Below are positions 1-8,403 of a DNA stretch of 64,000 nt, piece by piece. Below the pieces are notes generated by a model. It saw only the letters and a program-made list of their open reading frames with translations, did not search any database and was not told where the DNA came from. Every line of letters starts with the position of its first letter. The stretch's first letter is position 1. The stretch comes from Paenibacillus xylanilyticus (GTDB lineage Bacteria; Bacillota; Bacilli; Paenibacillales; Paenibacillaceae): contig NZ_JABMCB010000202.1 in NCBI RefSeq assembly GCF_013359935.1, positions 859,085-923,084 on the forward strand. The letters are read 5' to 3'. The position numbers were made by a program, and so were the translations under genes.

Positions 1-397
1 TCTCGGTTCCTGCGAGCCCCATACCTGCCAGCAATTCGCGTGTTCGACTACGGCTCCGTTCATCCAGCCTGCCTGTCAGCTCAAGTCCAATCAGCGCATT
101 GTCCAGAATGGTACGCCATGGGAACAGATAGTCCTGCTGCAGCATATAACCAATCTGGGCGGAAGGGCCTTCAACCAGTTTCCCTTTAATATTTACTTCT
201 CCGGCAGTCGGAGTGAGCAGTCCGGCAATGATGGACAATATTGTTGTTTTGCCGCATCCGCTCGGACCAACGAGACTGACGAATTCTCCTTTTTTCACCT
301 GAAGACTCAGATCCTCGATGACCAATGTTGCTTCACGCTCACTGACATACACTTGCGAAATTCCTTCCAGTCTTATCACCGTATCGGATTCAGGCAC
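1..397 (-). CDS. ABC transporter ATP-binding protein, NitT/TauT type (partial)
   Basis: The open frame runs off the left edge; about 132 N-terminal residues are present. It powers import by the ABC system whose binding lipoprotein lies just upstream. The Walker A motif GPSGCGKT sits at about residues 44-51, followed by a Q-loop region (MLQQDYLFPW). The LSGGQ signature and Walker B are beyond the edge. The start is a GTG at 397 behind AAGGAAGG; the nearby ATG at 401 is followed at once by a stop in its frame. It begins 30 bases after the lipoprotein stop, so the two are very likely co-transcribed, with the permease probably outside the window. Family (SsuB/TauB/ThiZ-like) is clear; substrate is not. 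Confidence 0.88.
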   Translation of the reverse strand, partial: MPESDTVIRLEGISQVYVSEREATLVIEDLSLQVKKGEFVSLVGPSGCGKTTILSIIAGLLTPTAGEVNIKGKLVEGPSAQIGYMLQQDYLFPWRTILDNALIGLELTGRLDERSRSRTRELLAGMGLAGTE

Positions 398-426
398 ACA
401 TATCCCTTCCTTTCCTGAATGCCTGG

Positions 427-1431
427 TTACTTCGATGACGTCGCTTGTTCCGCATAAGTGTTATCCACAATCGTTTGTGAATCCACCCGCTGCTCAAGTT
501 CGCCGGCGGCACTCATCACGTCCAGCAGATTGTTCCATTCTTCTTCATCAATAATCGGATCGGTTGCATAGGTCCCCTGTTCTTTATAGCGGTTAATACT
601 ACTAACTAGGATGGATTGGTCAATGTCTTTAAAGTAAGGGAGGATAACCTCGGCAATCTCTTCAGCCGAATGGGAATCTACCCAGGCCTGCGCTTTGTGC
701 AGCCCGTTTGTAAACTTCTGCACCATTTCCTTGTTGTCATTGATGTAACTTTGTTTAGTCATGAACACCGTGTAAGGCAAATGTCCGCTTTCGGTCCCGA
801 ATGATGCAACGACCTTTCCACGACCCTCTTGTTCAAAGATGGATGCCTGTGGTTCAAACAGCTGTACATAGTCCCCTGTGCCTGACGCAAACGCAGAAGC
901 AATATTGGCAAAGTCGACATTTTGAATCAACTCCAGATCATTCTGCGGATCAATGCCATGTTTGTTCAGCGTGAATTCCCCCGCCATTTGCGGCATCCCG
1001 CCTTTCCTCTGTCCGAGGAAGGTGCTTTGTTTGAGCTGGTTCCAATCAAAGCTGGCTTCCGCATCCCGTGCAAACAAAAATGTTCCGTCGGTCTGGGTTA
1101 ACTGAGCAAAGTTAATGACCGGATCTTCGGCTCCCTGCTGATAGACATAGATGGATGTCTCCGCTCCTACCAGAGCGATGTCTACTGAGCCTGCAAGCAA
1201 GGCAGCCATCGTTTTGTCACCACCAGCGGTTGTCTGGATTTCGACCTCCAGCCCCTCCTCTTCAAAAAATCCTTGGGCCACGGCTACATACTCCGGTGCG
1301 TAAAATACAGAACGGGTCACCTCACCAATCGTAATTTTCGCTTCATTTTTCTCTTCATTGCAGCTCGTGAGTGCCACAATAATAATCAGCAAAATAACGA
1401 TGGCCCGGATAAACCAGGGCGTGTACTTCAT
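427..1431 (-). CDS. ABC transporter substrate-binding lipoprotein (NMT1/SsuA/TauA type)
   Basis: A 334-residue extracytoplasmic solute-binding protein. It opens with a hydrophobic signal ending in the lipobox LTSC, with Cys24 the lipidated residue. The mature part begins with the family pattern ITIGEV followed by YVAVAQGFFEEEGLEVEI and a GSVDIALVG stretch, typical of the NMT1/THI5-like nitrate, sulfonate, taurine and thiamine-precursor binding proteins. AGGAGG lies a few bases before the ATG. The ATPase gene follows within 30 bases. No riboswitch or amino-acid signature betrays the ligand, and I saw no TPP-type leader upstream, so the substrate (sulfonate, pyrimidine precursor or other) is open. 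Confidence 0.85.
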   Translation of the reverse strand: MKYTPWFIRAIVILLIIIVALTSCNEEKNEAKITIGEVTRSVFYAPEYVAVAQGFFEEEGLEVEIQTTAGGDKTMAALLAGSVDIALVGAETSIYVYQQGAEDPVINFAQLTQTDGTFLFARDAEASFDWNQLKQSTFLGQRKGGMPQMAGEFTLNKHGIDPQNDLELIQNVDFANIASAFASGTGDYVQLFEPQASIFEQEGRGKVVASFGTESGHLPYTVFMTKQSYINDNKEMVQKFTNGLHKAQAWVDSHSAEEIAEVILPYFKDIDQSILVSSINRYKEQGTYATDPIIDEEEWNNLLDVMSAAGELEQRVDSQTIVDNTYAEQATSSK

Positions 1432-1517
1432 GCTGTTTACCTCCTTCGCTGGTTTCAGCAGTTTCTCTCTACTATGAATATGCCGCTGCCCAGCAAAAGG
1501 TTAAGAACTTGCACACC

Positions 1518-1548
1518 AAAAAAAGAGCCAGGCAATATGCCCAGCTCT
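1518..1548 (-). terminator. Intrinsic terminator of the M32 carboxypeptidase gene
   Basis: On the minus strand, AGAGC, GGCA, a short loop, TGCC and GCTCT form an interrupted stem followed by seven T. It lies between the carboxypeptidase stop and the ABC lipoprotein gene, so the two are separate units. Confidence 0.75.
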
Positions 1549-1580
1549 CTTTAAGTTCCTGCTCATCCATTTGTGCTGTC

Positions 1581-3095
1581 TTATAGTTTGTAGATTTCGG
1601 TATACTTCGCTTCCAGATAGTCAGCGAGATAATCTGGATTCAGCTCTTCTCCCGTCACGGCGAGAATCAGTTCGGAAGGCGTACGACTTTTACCGTAACG
1701 GTAAATCTTGTCGGTTAACCATTCTTTAATCGGAATCAGGTTACCTTCAGCGATATGCGTATCAAACTCCGGCATTTCCTTCCGCAATGTATGTAGAATC
1801 TGTGCAGCATACATATTGCCGAGGGAATACGAAGCAAAATAACCAAAATCACCACCGGACCAGTGTACATCCTGAAGCACGCCTAAACCATCGTTTGGAG
1901 GTACAATGCCAAGATATTCTTTGTACTTGGCATTCCAGGTCTCCGGCAAATCCTTGACTTCCAGTCCTTCGTTAAATAGCATTTTCTCAATCTCATAACG
2001 AATAATAATATGCAGATTGTACGTCAGTTCATCTGCTTCAATACGGATCAATGAACTTTCAACACGGTTGATTGCCCGATAGAAGTCTTCCAGTGCCACT
2101 TCGCTTAATTGCGGGAAATGCTGCTGCAAATCTTTGTAGTAGCGTGTCCAGAACGGACGGCTGCGGCCGATCATATTTTCCCAGAGACGGGACTGGGATT
2201 CGTGAATGCCCATGGACGTTCCTTCAGCCAAAAGGGTACCTGCCAGACTTTCGTCAATATTTTGCTCATATAAGGCATGCCCGCCTTCATGCAGGGAACT
2301 GAATACGGCGCTCGTCACATCATCCTGCAAATAATTGGTGGTAATTCGCACATCCCCGGGGTTAAGTCCTGTCGCGAACGGATGAACGCTCTCATCCAGT
2401 CTTCCGGCATCAAAGTCATAACCCATCTGTTCCAAAATAAACAAGCTGAACTTCTCCTGCTGCTCCGTATCAAACAGCTGGTTCAGGAATTCGGTATTCG
2501 GCTTGTTCTCGGAAGCGTTGATTTTCTCCTGCAGTGGCACCAAGCGTGCTTTTAAACGTGCAAATACAGCATCTACTTTCTCTACCGTCAGATCCGGCTC
2601 ATACATGTCAAGCAGAGTATCATAACGCGTGTTTTTCACGCCCCAGTAGTCAATGAACTCCTGTTTGAGTTTCACGATCTCTGTCAGATACGGGGAAAAA
2701 CCATCAAAATCGCTGTTATGCTTCGCATCTTCCCAAGCCGTTTCCGATTTGGCCGTGAGTACCGTATATGCTTGTACCTTCTCAGGCGGCACGGACTGAC
2801 TGCGATCGTATTCCTTCTTGCAATCCTCCACCAGGCGGCGGTCTGTATCCTCCAGCTGTTTCAGTACCTCTGGATTGGTCAGCGTGTCCAGATAAGTTTT
2901 CATCTCAACCGAAGTTTGAAGCTTAAACGCTTCAGTAGATAACATGCCGATGGTTTCCGAGCGAGTCGGAACGCCTTTTTTCGGCGCACCTGTGCGCAGA
3001 TCCCAATGAAGCAAACCAATGGCTTCGTGATAACTTTTGATTTTGCGGGCCAAATTACGGAATGAGTCTAGATGTTCCAGTGATTGTTGTTCCAT
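1581..3095 (-). CDS. Metallocarboxypeptidase, family M32 (thermostable carboxypeptidase 1 type)
   Basis: A 504-residue cytoplasmic zinc carboxypeptidase that removes C-terminal residues from peptides. Length fits the M32 family (about 500). The zinc-binding HEGGH is at residues 269-273, within SSLHEGGHALYEQ; the motif DVRITTNY precedes it and IHESQSRLWEN follows, both hallmarks of M32. The C-terminal half contains SGGDFGYFASYSLGNMYAAQ, also typical. It stands alone, with a terminator downstream and a divergent carbonic anhydrase gene upstream. B. subtilis YpwA is a likely relative. I am confident of the family; natural peptide substrates are unknown. Confidence 0.95.
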   Translation of the reverse strand: MEQQSLEHLDSFRNLARKIKSYHEAIGLLHWDLRTGAPKKGVPTRSETIGMLSTEAFKLQTSVEMKTYLDTLTNPEVLKQLEDTDRRLVEDCKKEYDRSQSVPPEKVQAYTVLTAKSETAWEDAKHNSDFDGFSPYLTEIVKLKQEFIDYWGVKNTRYDTLLDMYEPDLTVEKVDAVFARLKARLVPLQEKINASENKPNTEFLNQLFDTEQQEKFSLFILEQMGYDFDAGRLDESVHPFATGLNPGDVRITTNYLQDDVTSAVFSSLHEGGHALYEQNIDESLAGTLLAEGTSMGIHESQSRLWENMIGRSRPFWTRYYKDLQQHFPQLSEVALEDFYRAINRVESSLIRIEADELTYNLHIIIRYEIEKMLFNEGLEVKDLPETWNAKYKEYLGIVPPNDGLGVLQDVHWSGGDFGYFASYSLGNMYAAQILHTLRKEMPEFDTHIAEGNLIPIKEWLTDKIYRYGKSRTPSELILAVTGEELNPDYLADYLEAKYTEIYKL

Positions 3096-3227
3096 TGTTA
3101 TCGTTCACCTCTCCAAAAATGTTTAGTTTCCCTATTGATGATACTTTTTGCAATGCGTATAATCAACTTTTAACAGAGGTAAATGGCTTGATTCTGATGT
3201 ATTAAGCATCCTGCCATTTGCTGAACG

Positions 3228-3236
3228 TGGTATAAT
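3228..3236 (+). promoter_or_regulatory. Extended -10 promoter of the carbonic anhydrase gene
   Basis: TGG followed by TATAAT gives a consensus extended -10 (TGnTATAAT). No good -35 is present at the normal distance, which extended -10 promoters tolerate. It lies about 80 bases before the start codon. Confidence 0.5.
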
Positions 3237-3315
3237 CAAGGATAGGGCGTAGGACAAGCTGCATACCGATGCAAGCAGCCGTGCTCATCGTATTGGATAA
3301 CAGGAGGCAATGGAC

Positions 3316-3879
3316 ATGAACAACATTCAAGAGATTTTGGAGTACAACAAATCATTTGTCGAGAACAAAGAATACGAAAAGTATACGGCTGGCAAGTTTC
3401 CAACCAAGAAGATGGCCATCATCACCTGTATGGATACCCGTTTGGTTGAAATGCTGCCGAAGGCCATGAATCTGAAAAATGGCGATGTGAAAATCATTAA
3501 AAACGCAGGCGCAATTATTTCTCAGCCTTTTGGTAGTGTTATGCGTAGTGTACTTGTCGCCATTTATGAGCTCGGGGCTGACGAAGTTTTGGTTGTGGGA
3601 CACACGGAATGCGGCATGGCTTCCCTTCATGCCGAGACCATGATCGGACACATGGTTGAGCGCGGTGTATCCGAAGAAGTTATGTCCACACTAGAGAACT
3701 CGGGTATTCGTCTGAACAAGTGGCTGCGCGGGTTTGACAGTGTTGAAGAAGGGGTAAAACATACTGTGGAAGTCATCAAGAAACATCCTTTGCTTCCACC
3801 GGGCGTACCCGTTCACGGCATGGTCATTGACTCCTACACAGGTGAACTTGATCTTGTTGCAGAGGGTTACGAGCAATAG
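3316..3879 (+). CDS. Beta-class carbonic anhydrase
   Basis: A 187-residue enzyme that interconverts CO2 and bicarbonate. From the chosen start, the zinc ligands are Cys38 (in ITCMDTR, with the Asp40/Arg42 dyad), His96 and Cys99 (in GHTECGM). The short length and missing N-terminal extension match the small YtiB-like subgroup of firmicutes. Start choice: AGGAGG at 3302-3307 is only 2 bases from the first ATG (3310) but 8 from the ATG at 3316, so the second is preferred. A strong terminator closes the gene, making it a single-gene unit. Confidence 0.93.
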   Translation: MNNIQEILEYNKSFVENKEYEKYTAGKFPTKKMAIITCMDTRLVEMLPKAMNLKNGDVKIIKNAGAIISQPFGSVMRSVLVAIYELGADEVLVVGHTECGMASLHAETMIGHMVERGVSEEVMSTLENSGIRLNKWLRGFDSVEEGVKHTVEVIKKHPLLPPGVPVHGMVIDSYTGELDLVAEGYEQ

Positions 3880-3901
3880 GCATCTCTCTAAATGGTTTTG
3901 G

Positions 3902-3932
3902 GTGCGGACCTCAGGGTCCGCACTCTTTTTTT
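3902..3932 (+). terminator. Intrinsic terminator after carbonic anhydrase
   Basis: GTGCGGACC and GGTCCGCAC form a perfect 9-base stem around a 4-base loop, followed by TC and seven T. Confidence 0.92.
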
Positions 3933-4065
3933 GTCTAAATTGAGGCAGTTAGTCTGTCAGGTTGTCAAACCATACAGTTTCAGTGTACACTTTTATGAAA
4001 GCGGTCAATGAAGACATTATCCTTTGTTTTCACTGGCCCAGCCCTAATATTAAGGAGACATGTGC

Positions 4066-4632
4066 ATGAACATACTTTCCTACGGATTGCTCGGGCTGCT
4101 TACCCGCGAGGAGTCGTCTGGTTATGATCTGATGCTGAAAATTCAGCCTCATTGGCAAGCGAAACACAGTCAGATCTACCCGCTCCTGTCCAAGATGGAA
4201 AATGATGAGCTATTATCTTCCCGCTGGGTGCAACAGTCTGACAAACCGGACAAAAAAATGTATGCAGTCACGGAAAAAGGTATTGAAAAGCTGCTCGACT
4301 GGATGATCACTCCGGTTACAGCGCCCGTTACACGAGACGAATTCAATTTGCGTATCTTGTGTGTCGGCATAGCGGAAGACGGGAGCATGAGACGGATTCT
4401 GAATGAACGCAAAAACTGGTTTATGGAGCGAATCCGGTATTTTGAGGATCTGAAGTCCCGCATCCCTCAGGATAACCTTCGTGTAGGCAATCGGGAATTC
4501 GGGAGCTACATTTTGGTTCAAAAAGGATTAATGAACGCTCAGACTGGCCTTGAATGGTGTAACTGGGTTACTCAGCTGCTCGATGGTCAGGCAGCCATTC
4601 AGGACCCTTGTCCGATTATTTCGGAAAATTAA
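4066..4632 (+). CDS. PadR family transcriptional regulator
   Basis: A 188-residue DNA-binding regulator. The N-terminus shows the PadR winged-helix pattern (LSYGLLGLLTREESSGYDL, then SQIYPLLSKME, then YAVTEKG), followed by a C-terminal helical PadR_C dimerisation domain. The start at 4066 is preferred over 4060 because AAGGAGA is 7 bases from it and only 1 from the earlier ATG. PadR proteins usually repress a neighbouring exporter or detoxification gene, but none adjoins this one: the next gene is a small glycine-rich membrane protein behind its own long leader. Target and ligand are unknown. Confidence 0.88.
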   Translation: MNILSYGLLGLLTREESSGYDLMLKIQPHWQAKHSQIYPLLSKMENDELLSSRWVQQSDKPDKKMYAVTEKGIEKLLDWMITPVTAPVTRDEFNLRILCVGIAEDGSMRRILNERKNWFMERIRYFEDLKSRIPQDNLRVGNREFGSYILVQKGLMNAQTGLEWCNWVTQLLDGQAAIQDPCPIISEN

Positions 4633-4732
4633 AAAAAATTTGAAACGTTCCTGCTTGTAGACCGTATTACATGAGTAAGGCCCATTTTTAGGGGCGATCA
4701 CACAATTTAATCGGGGGGTTACGATCTTTACA

Positions 4733-5236
4733 ATGAAGAAAAAATTTGGCATTAAACATCTGATGATGGTTTTTATGGCATTTACCCTGTTGTTCGCAAC
4801 AGTTGGAGTAGCGAATCCGGATTCTGCTGATGCAAGACGTGGTGGCGGTTTCAAATCGGGTACGAAAAGTTATACCAATACACCTAAGAAATCGGACTCA
4901 AATAATAATGTGAGCCAATCGAACTCGACCAAATCGGGTACTGGTGCAGCTGCAACGAACCGTGGCGGATTCTTCGGCGGTGGCGGTGGATTCATGAAAG
5001 GCATGATGCTGGGTGGTCTGGCAGGTATGCTGTTCGGCGGATTGTTCGGCGGCATGGGAGCTCTCGGTAACATTCTTGGATTACTCGTAAACGTTGCTGC
5101 AATCATGCTGATCGTTATGCTCGCTATGGCACTCTTCAGAGCCATCACGAATCGCCGTAAACCGGCAGCAGATGGTCGTTATGACCGTCGCAATGATCGT
5201 GAGGATGATGACCGCAACAGAAACGGACGGTACTAA
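4733..5236 (+). CDS. Glycine-rich membrane or secreted protein
   Basis: A 167-residue protein of unknown function. It starts with a signal peptide (hydrophobic residues about 8-25) ending near DSADA, followed by a Ser/Thr/Asn-rich stretch, then a strongly glycine-rich block containing GGGGG and alternating GG-aliphatic motifs. A transmembrane helix lies around residues 100-130, and the tail is highly charged (Arg/Asp/Asn). The architecture resembles small Tim44-like or YxcD-neighbour membrane proteins of Bacillales. A GGGG-rich ribosome site precedes the ATG, and the next gene begins 5 bases after the stop, so the pair is surely co-transcribed. I cannot assign a function. Confidence 0.7.
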   Translation: MKKKFGIKHLMMVFMAFTLLFATVGVANPDSADARRGGGFKSGTKSYTNTPKKSDSNNNVSQSNSTKSGTGAAATNRGGFFGGGGGFMKGMMLGGLAGMLFGGLFGGMGALGNILGLLVNVAAIMLIVMLAMALFRAITNRRKPAADGRYDRRNDREDDDRNRNGRY

Positions 5237-5241
5237 TCGTT

Positions 5242-5520
5242 ATGGTTCTAAGCATGGATGAGATTGTTAACGCGATCTGTCTTCACATGGCTGAACGAAA
5301 AGGGGTACGCCCAACCGATGTCAATGTGGAACTGAGCTGGGAAGAGGACACAGGATATTCCGCCGAAGTCTGGATTCAAGGCCGTAGTCAATACTTGGTT
5401 GAATCCAACATGATTGAAGCCATCCTGCGCTACCTGCACAGTGAATATAATATCCGGGCTTACCGTGAAAACGTTAGACTTGATCTGGACGAAGAGATTA
5501 CAGCCATCGTGAATCATTAA
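5242..5520 (+). CDS. YxcD-like protein (DUF2653)
   Basis: A 92-residue acidic cytoplasmic protein of unknown function. It resembles B. subtilis YxcD: N-terminal MDEIVNAICLHMAERK, central WEEDTGYSAEVW, and a C-terminal DEEITA(I) stretch. It lies 5 bases after the glycine-rich membrane protein gene, so translation is probably coupled. There is no clear Shine-Dalgarno upstream of the ATG at 5242, and an internal ATG at 5254 is also possible. The pairing suggests a joint role at the membrane; that is inference from context only. Confidence 0.7.
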   Translation: MVLSMDEIVNAICLHMAERKGVRPTDVNVELSWEEDTGYSAEVWIQGRSQYLVESNMIEAILRYLHSEYNIRAYRENVRLDLDEEITAIVNH

Positions 5521-5550
5521 ACATAAACCATTTGCAGATGGATTGTAAAA

Positions 5551-5596
5551 GGGCCGTCTCCATAATGTCATTGACATCAATGGAGACGGCCTTTTT
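5551..5596 (+). terminator. Intrinsic terminator, probably bidirectional
   Basis: GGGCCGTCTCCA and TGGAGACGGCC pair over about 11 bases and are followed by TTTTT. A run of A on the other side lets it also serve tyrS from the minus strand. Confidence 0.9.
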
Positions 5597-5659
5597 GTGT
5601 TCCTTGGGAAGTTAAACATCCGTTAACCCTTCCCAAGATATTCATGTAGCTGTACGTTA

Positions 5660-6919
5660 CTACTTCAGCTTCACCAAACTGTAATTTTTCTTGCCTTTGC
5701 GGATAATGATGAACTTGCCACCAATCGCATGCTCAGCCGAGACAGTGAATTCAAGCTCCGTAATTTTCTCACCGTTCATGGAGATGGCACCTTTAGTGAT
5801 ATCTTCACGAGCCTGACGTTTGGATGGCTCCAATCCAAGATCCACAAGCCAGTCCACGATATTTTTGGCTTCGCCGCCGGTTTCAAATGTCGGCATTTCC
5901 TTGAAGCCCTGCTCGATTTCGTCTGCTGTCAAGGAACGAATATCTCCACTGAAGAGTGCTGCAGTAATACGTTTAGCCTGCTCCAGCATCTCATCCCCGT
6001 GAACAAATTTCGTCATTTCTTCGGCAAGTGTCTTCTGTGCTTCACGTTTGTGCGGCTCCGTTTCCACCTTTTCAGCCAAAGCGTCGATTTCCTCTTTGCT
6101 CAGGAACGTAAAGTATTTCAGGTATTTAATGACGTCGCGGTCATCTGTATTGGCCCAGAACTGGTAGAATTCAAATGGTGTTGTCTTGTTTGGATCCAGC
6201 CAGATGGAGCCGCCTGCAGACTTGCCAAATTTAGTGCCGTCTGCTTTCAGCATTAGAGGAATCGTCAGACCAAAAGCTTTGGCTTCAGCTCCTTCTTTTT
6301 TACGGATCAAATCCAGACCACTCGTGATGTTCCCCCATTGATCGGAACCACCGATTTGCAGCTGCACGTCCTCGTTTTGGAACAGGTGCAGGTAATCAAG
6401 GGATTGCAGGATCTGGTAAGAGAACTCGGTGAACGAAATTCCGCCTTCCAGTCTGCTCGCAACAACATCCTTCGCGAGCATGGTGTTAAGGTTAAAGTTC
6501 TTGCCGTAGTCACGCAGAAACTCGATGACATTAATTTGATGGGTCCAGTCGTAGTTGTTTACCATGCGAACCTGGTTGTCACCTTCGGTAACAAACAGTT
6601 TTTTCATCTGCGCCGTCAACGCGTTTACGTTTTCTTGTACCTGTTCCAGCGTTTGCAACGAACGCTCGGATTGACGTCCACTTGGATCACCAATGGTGCC
6701 TGTAGCTCCACCAATCAGGATCACCGGACGATGTCCAGCAAGCTGAAAACGTTTCAGCATCATAAACGGAATCAGGTGGCCGATATGCATACTGTCTCCC
6801 GTTGGGTCAACACCACAGTACAAGGATATCGATTTCGTTTCGGTCAGCTCACGCAGCCCCTCCGCATCCGTCTGTTGGTTAATGGCGTCGCGCCATTCAA
6901 GTTCATCAATAATATTCAC
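5660..6919 (-). CDS. tyrS: Tyrosyl-tRNA synthetase
   Basis: A 419-residue class I aminoacyl-tRNA synthetase that charges tRNA-Tyr. The HIGH motif is in DSMHIGHLIP, the KMSKS-type motif is KFGKS, and the tyrosine-binding signature YQILQSLDYLHL and GGSDQWGN are present. A C-terminal S4 RNA-binding domain (RQAREDITKGAISMNG) completes the usual length. Translation starts at GTG 6919, 10 bases after AAAGGGG. A T-box leader and a sigma-A promoter lie directly upstream, so expression should rise when uncharged tRNA-Tyr accumulates. Confidence 0.97.
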   Translation of the reverse strand: MNIIDELEWRDAINQQTDAEGLRELTETKSISLYCGVDPTGDSMHIGHLIPFMMLKRFQLAGHRPVILIGGATGTIGDPSGRQSERSLQTLEQVQENVNALTAQMKKLFVTEGDNQVRMVNNYDWTHQINVIEFLRDYGKNFNLNTMLAKDVVASRLEGGISFTEFSYQILQSLDYLHLFQNEDVQLQIGGSDQWGNITSGLDLIRKKEGAEAKAFGLTIPLMLKADGTKFGKSAGGSIWLDPNKTTPFEFYQFWANTDDRDVIKYLKYFTFLSKEEIDALAEKVETEPHKREAQKTLAEEMTKFVHGDEMLEQAKRITAALFSGDIRSLTADEIEQGFKEMPTFETGGEAKNIVDWLVDLGLEPSKRQAREDITKGAISMNGEKITELEFTVSAEHAIGGKFIIIRKGKKNYSLVKLK

Positions 6920-7008
6920 TTACAAACAACCCCTTTCTCTACTTATCGTTCCTCAGTCATGGTCTACGTTAATGACGAAAAACACATCGGAGCAGCTTTT
7001 TTGGACAC

Positions 7009-7270
7009 AAAAAAATCGCCTCCTTGTCTTCATTAGACACAGGGACGATTATCATAACCGTGGTACCACCCAACTTGCATGAACAGCTGCTTGCGCATAG
7101 TCCATACCGCTTTTGGCAATATATCGTTTGCCCATTCCGCTTGGCATTACCCAAGTACTCCAGAGTGTAATTCGCAGCCCTTGTATGTATCAGGTTCCAT
7201 CAACCCCTGACTTTCTGTAACAGGGACAAAGCCGCTACTGCGCTCCATCAACGTAATTCATGTATTAGAT
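7009..7270 (-). promoter_or_regulatory. T-box riboswitch of tyrS (specifier UAC)
   Basis: The leader between promoter and tyrS contains the conserved T-box sequence GGGTGGTACCACG (plus-strand 7059-7071), which pairs with the acceptor end of uncharged tRNA. Downstream, ATCGTCCCTGTGTC and GACAAGGAGGCGAT form the terminator, followed by T residues (7009-7050). Within stem I, GAATTACAC offers the codon TAC at 7167-7169, matching tyrosine. Loss of tRNA charging would favour the antiterminator and read-through into tyrS. Confidence 0.93.
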
Positions 7271-7277
7271 TATAGCC

Positions 7278-7306
7278 AGTATAGCCGAACGTCAAAGTCA
7301 TTGCAA
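7278..7306 (-). promoter_or_regulatory. Sigma-A promoter of the tyrS T-box transcript
   Basis: TTGCAA (7306-7301) and TATACT (7283-7278) are separated by exactly 17 bases on the minus strand, and sit just upstream of the T-box stem I. Confidence 0.8.
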
Positions 7307-7352
7307 GAGCCAGTATTCAATCTCAGCGAATGATCACTAACAACCCATTTTA

Positions 7353-7799
7353 TTATGCCTCAATACCTAGCTTTCCATGATAATAAGCGTATGCCTTACG
7401 CGCAATCTGATCATCGTTATTCCAAAATTGCTGATCCAGCTTGTCCAACCCCTGTTCCTCTTCCGGCGTAAGAAAGCGTGGGATATCCCATAATGCAGAC
7501 AGTCTTTCATCATCGGCTAAATGCTCAATGCAGCCATACTGTTCTTTAAGGATGTTTCGCACCTGATTTGCACCAATCGTATGTAATGCCCGTAAAACAT
7601 ATAAATACGTTTCTTCACCCCAGTTGCAGAAAAATTGGATGAACCCGCCGTTAAAGACATCCACTTCAAACAGCCATAAAGCAGTAATCTCCTGTTCATG
7701 AGGGGTCAACCCGTCCCATCCAAGCTCAGATTCATTCTTTTTGTCGACAAAGGTTGTCGCATATTCATACCACACATCATGGATATCTTGCTCCGTCAT
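7353..7799 (-). CDS. DMP19/DUF4375 family protein
   Basis: A 148-residue protein carrying the DUF4375 core: ALWLFEVDVFNGGFIQFF followed by NWGEE, an ALHTIGA segment and FLTPEEE. DMP19 of Neisseria, which founded the family, is an acidic DNA-mimic protein. In firmicutes, members often sit among immunity genes of polymorphic toxin loci. Here the gene follows an Imm63-like gene by 5 bases on the same strand, so they form an operon. Whether it neutralises a toxin or binds a DNA-binding protein cannot be read from sequence. No toxin gene is within the window. Confidence 0.8.
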   Translation of the reverse strand: MTEQDIHDVWYEYATTFVDKKNESELGWDGLTPHEQEITALWLFEVDVFNGGFIQFFCNWGEETYLYVLRALHTIGANQVRNILKEQYGCIEHLADDERLSALWDIPRFLTPEEEQGLDKLDQQFWNNDDQIARKAYAYYHGKLGIEA

Positions 7800-7804
7800 G
7801 CCCC

Positions 7805-8263
7805 TTACTCCCTTCTTCCTGTTTGCATGCTTTCAAGTTCCTGACGTTTACCTGTTTGGTGCCAATGCAAATATGGATTTCCCATCTGTTGAAAAGCTTC
7901 CGTAACCCTTTTGTTCATTTCCTGCCTTAATTCGCTCGTGTATTGCAAATGGGTATGGATATTATCAACATTGTACTTTTTTAACGTCTCTACATGTACA
8001 CAGGTAAAAATAATATCTTCCAGCAGCCAGTAGATAACCTCATCAGTCTGGTCCAGCCTTTTTTCCAACATCGGAAACCCGCGTTCATATAGGGTAACTA
8101 CGTATTTTCCACGCTCAATTTCAACATAAGGAACGCCTTCCCATTTGAATGGGTCAAAAAGGCGATTAGCATATTTTTCGCTGTGTTCTCCCCCAAAATC
8201 TGTGCGTGATAACAGTTGAAGAAGCTTTTGCACCAATTCCTGCTTGGGCAGCACATCTGACAT
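7805..8263 (-). CDS. Imm63-like immunity protein
   Basis: A 152-residue protein. The central pattern PYVEIERGKYVVTLYERG, the DEVIYWLLEDIIF segment and the HLQYTSELRQEM segment with trailing Trp match what I recall of the Imm63 family of polymorphic-toxin immunity proteins (a YxYVxxERG strand, then a DELLYWIFE helix). Such proteins sit in the cytosol and bind a secreted toxin domain. It is first in a two-gene unit with a DUF4375 gene, preceded by a terminator that isolates it from selO. No toxin is encoded nearby, so this may be an orphan immunity gene. A profile search would settle the family. Confidence 0.6.
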   Translation of the reverse strand: MSDVLPKQELVQKLLQLLSRTDFGGEHSEKYANRLFDPFKWEGVPYVEIERGKYVVTLYERGFPMLEKRLDQTDEVIYWLLEDIIFTCVHVETLKKYNVDNIHTHLQYTSELRQEMNKRVTEAFQQMGNPYLHWHQTGKRQELESMQTGRRE

Positions 8264-8317
8264 GGTTAAGCACTCACCTACTCTTCATCTATTTGTAATC
8301 CACTTGGAAAAATGGTG

Positions 8318-8338
8318 AAAAAGCTGCCAGTGGCAGCT
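8318..8338 (-). terminator. Intrinsic terminator after selO
   Basis: On the minus strand, AGCTGCC, a 3-base loop and GGCAGCT are followed by TTTTT. It separates selO from the immunity-gene pair. Confidence 0.8.
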
Positions 8339-8403
8339 CCTTCAAAATCATATGGCTTGTTTTTCTCACACTTTTTATTTTTGATTCCGATCGATATTAA
8401 CGA

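Noticed and set aside
1432..1580. TPP or S-box leader before the ABC lipoprotein
   Set aside because: No conserved thi-box or SAM-type elements; the only fold is the upstream gene's terminator.
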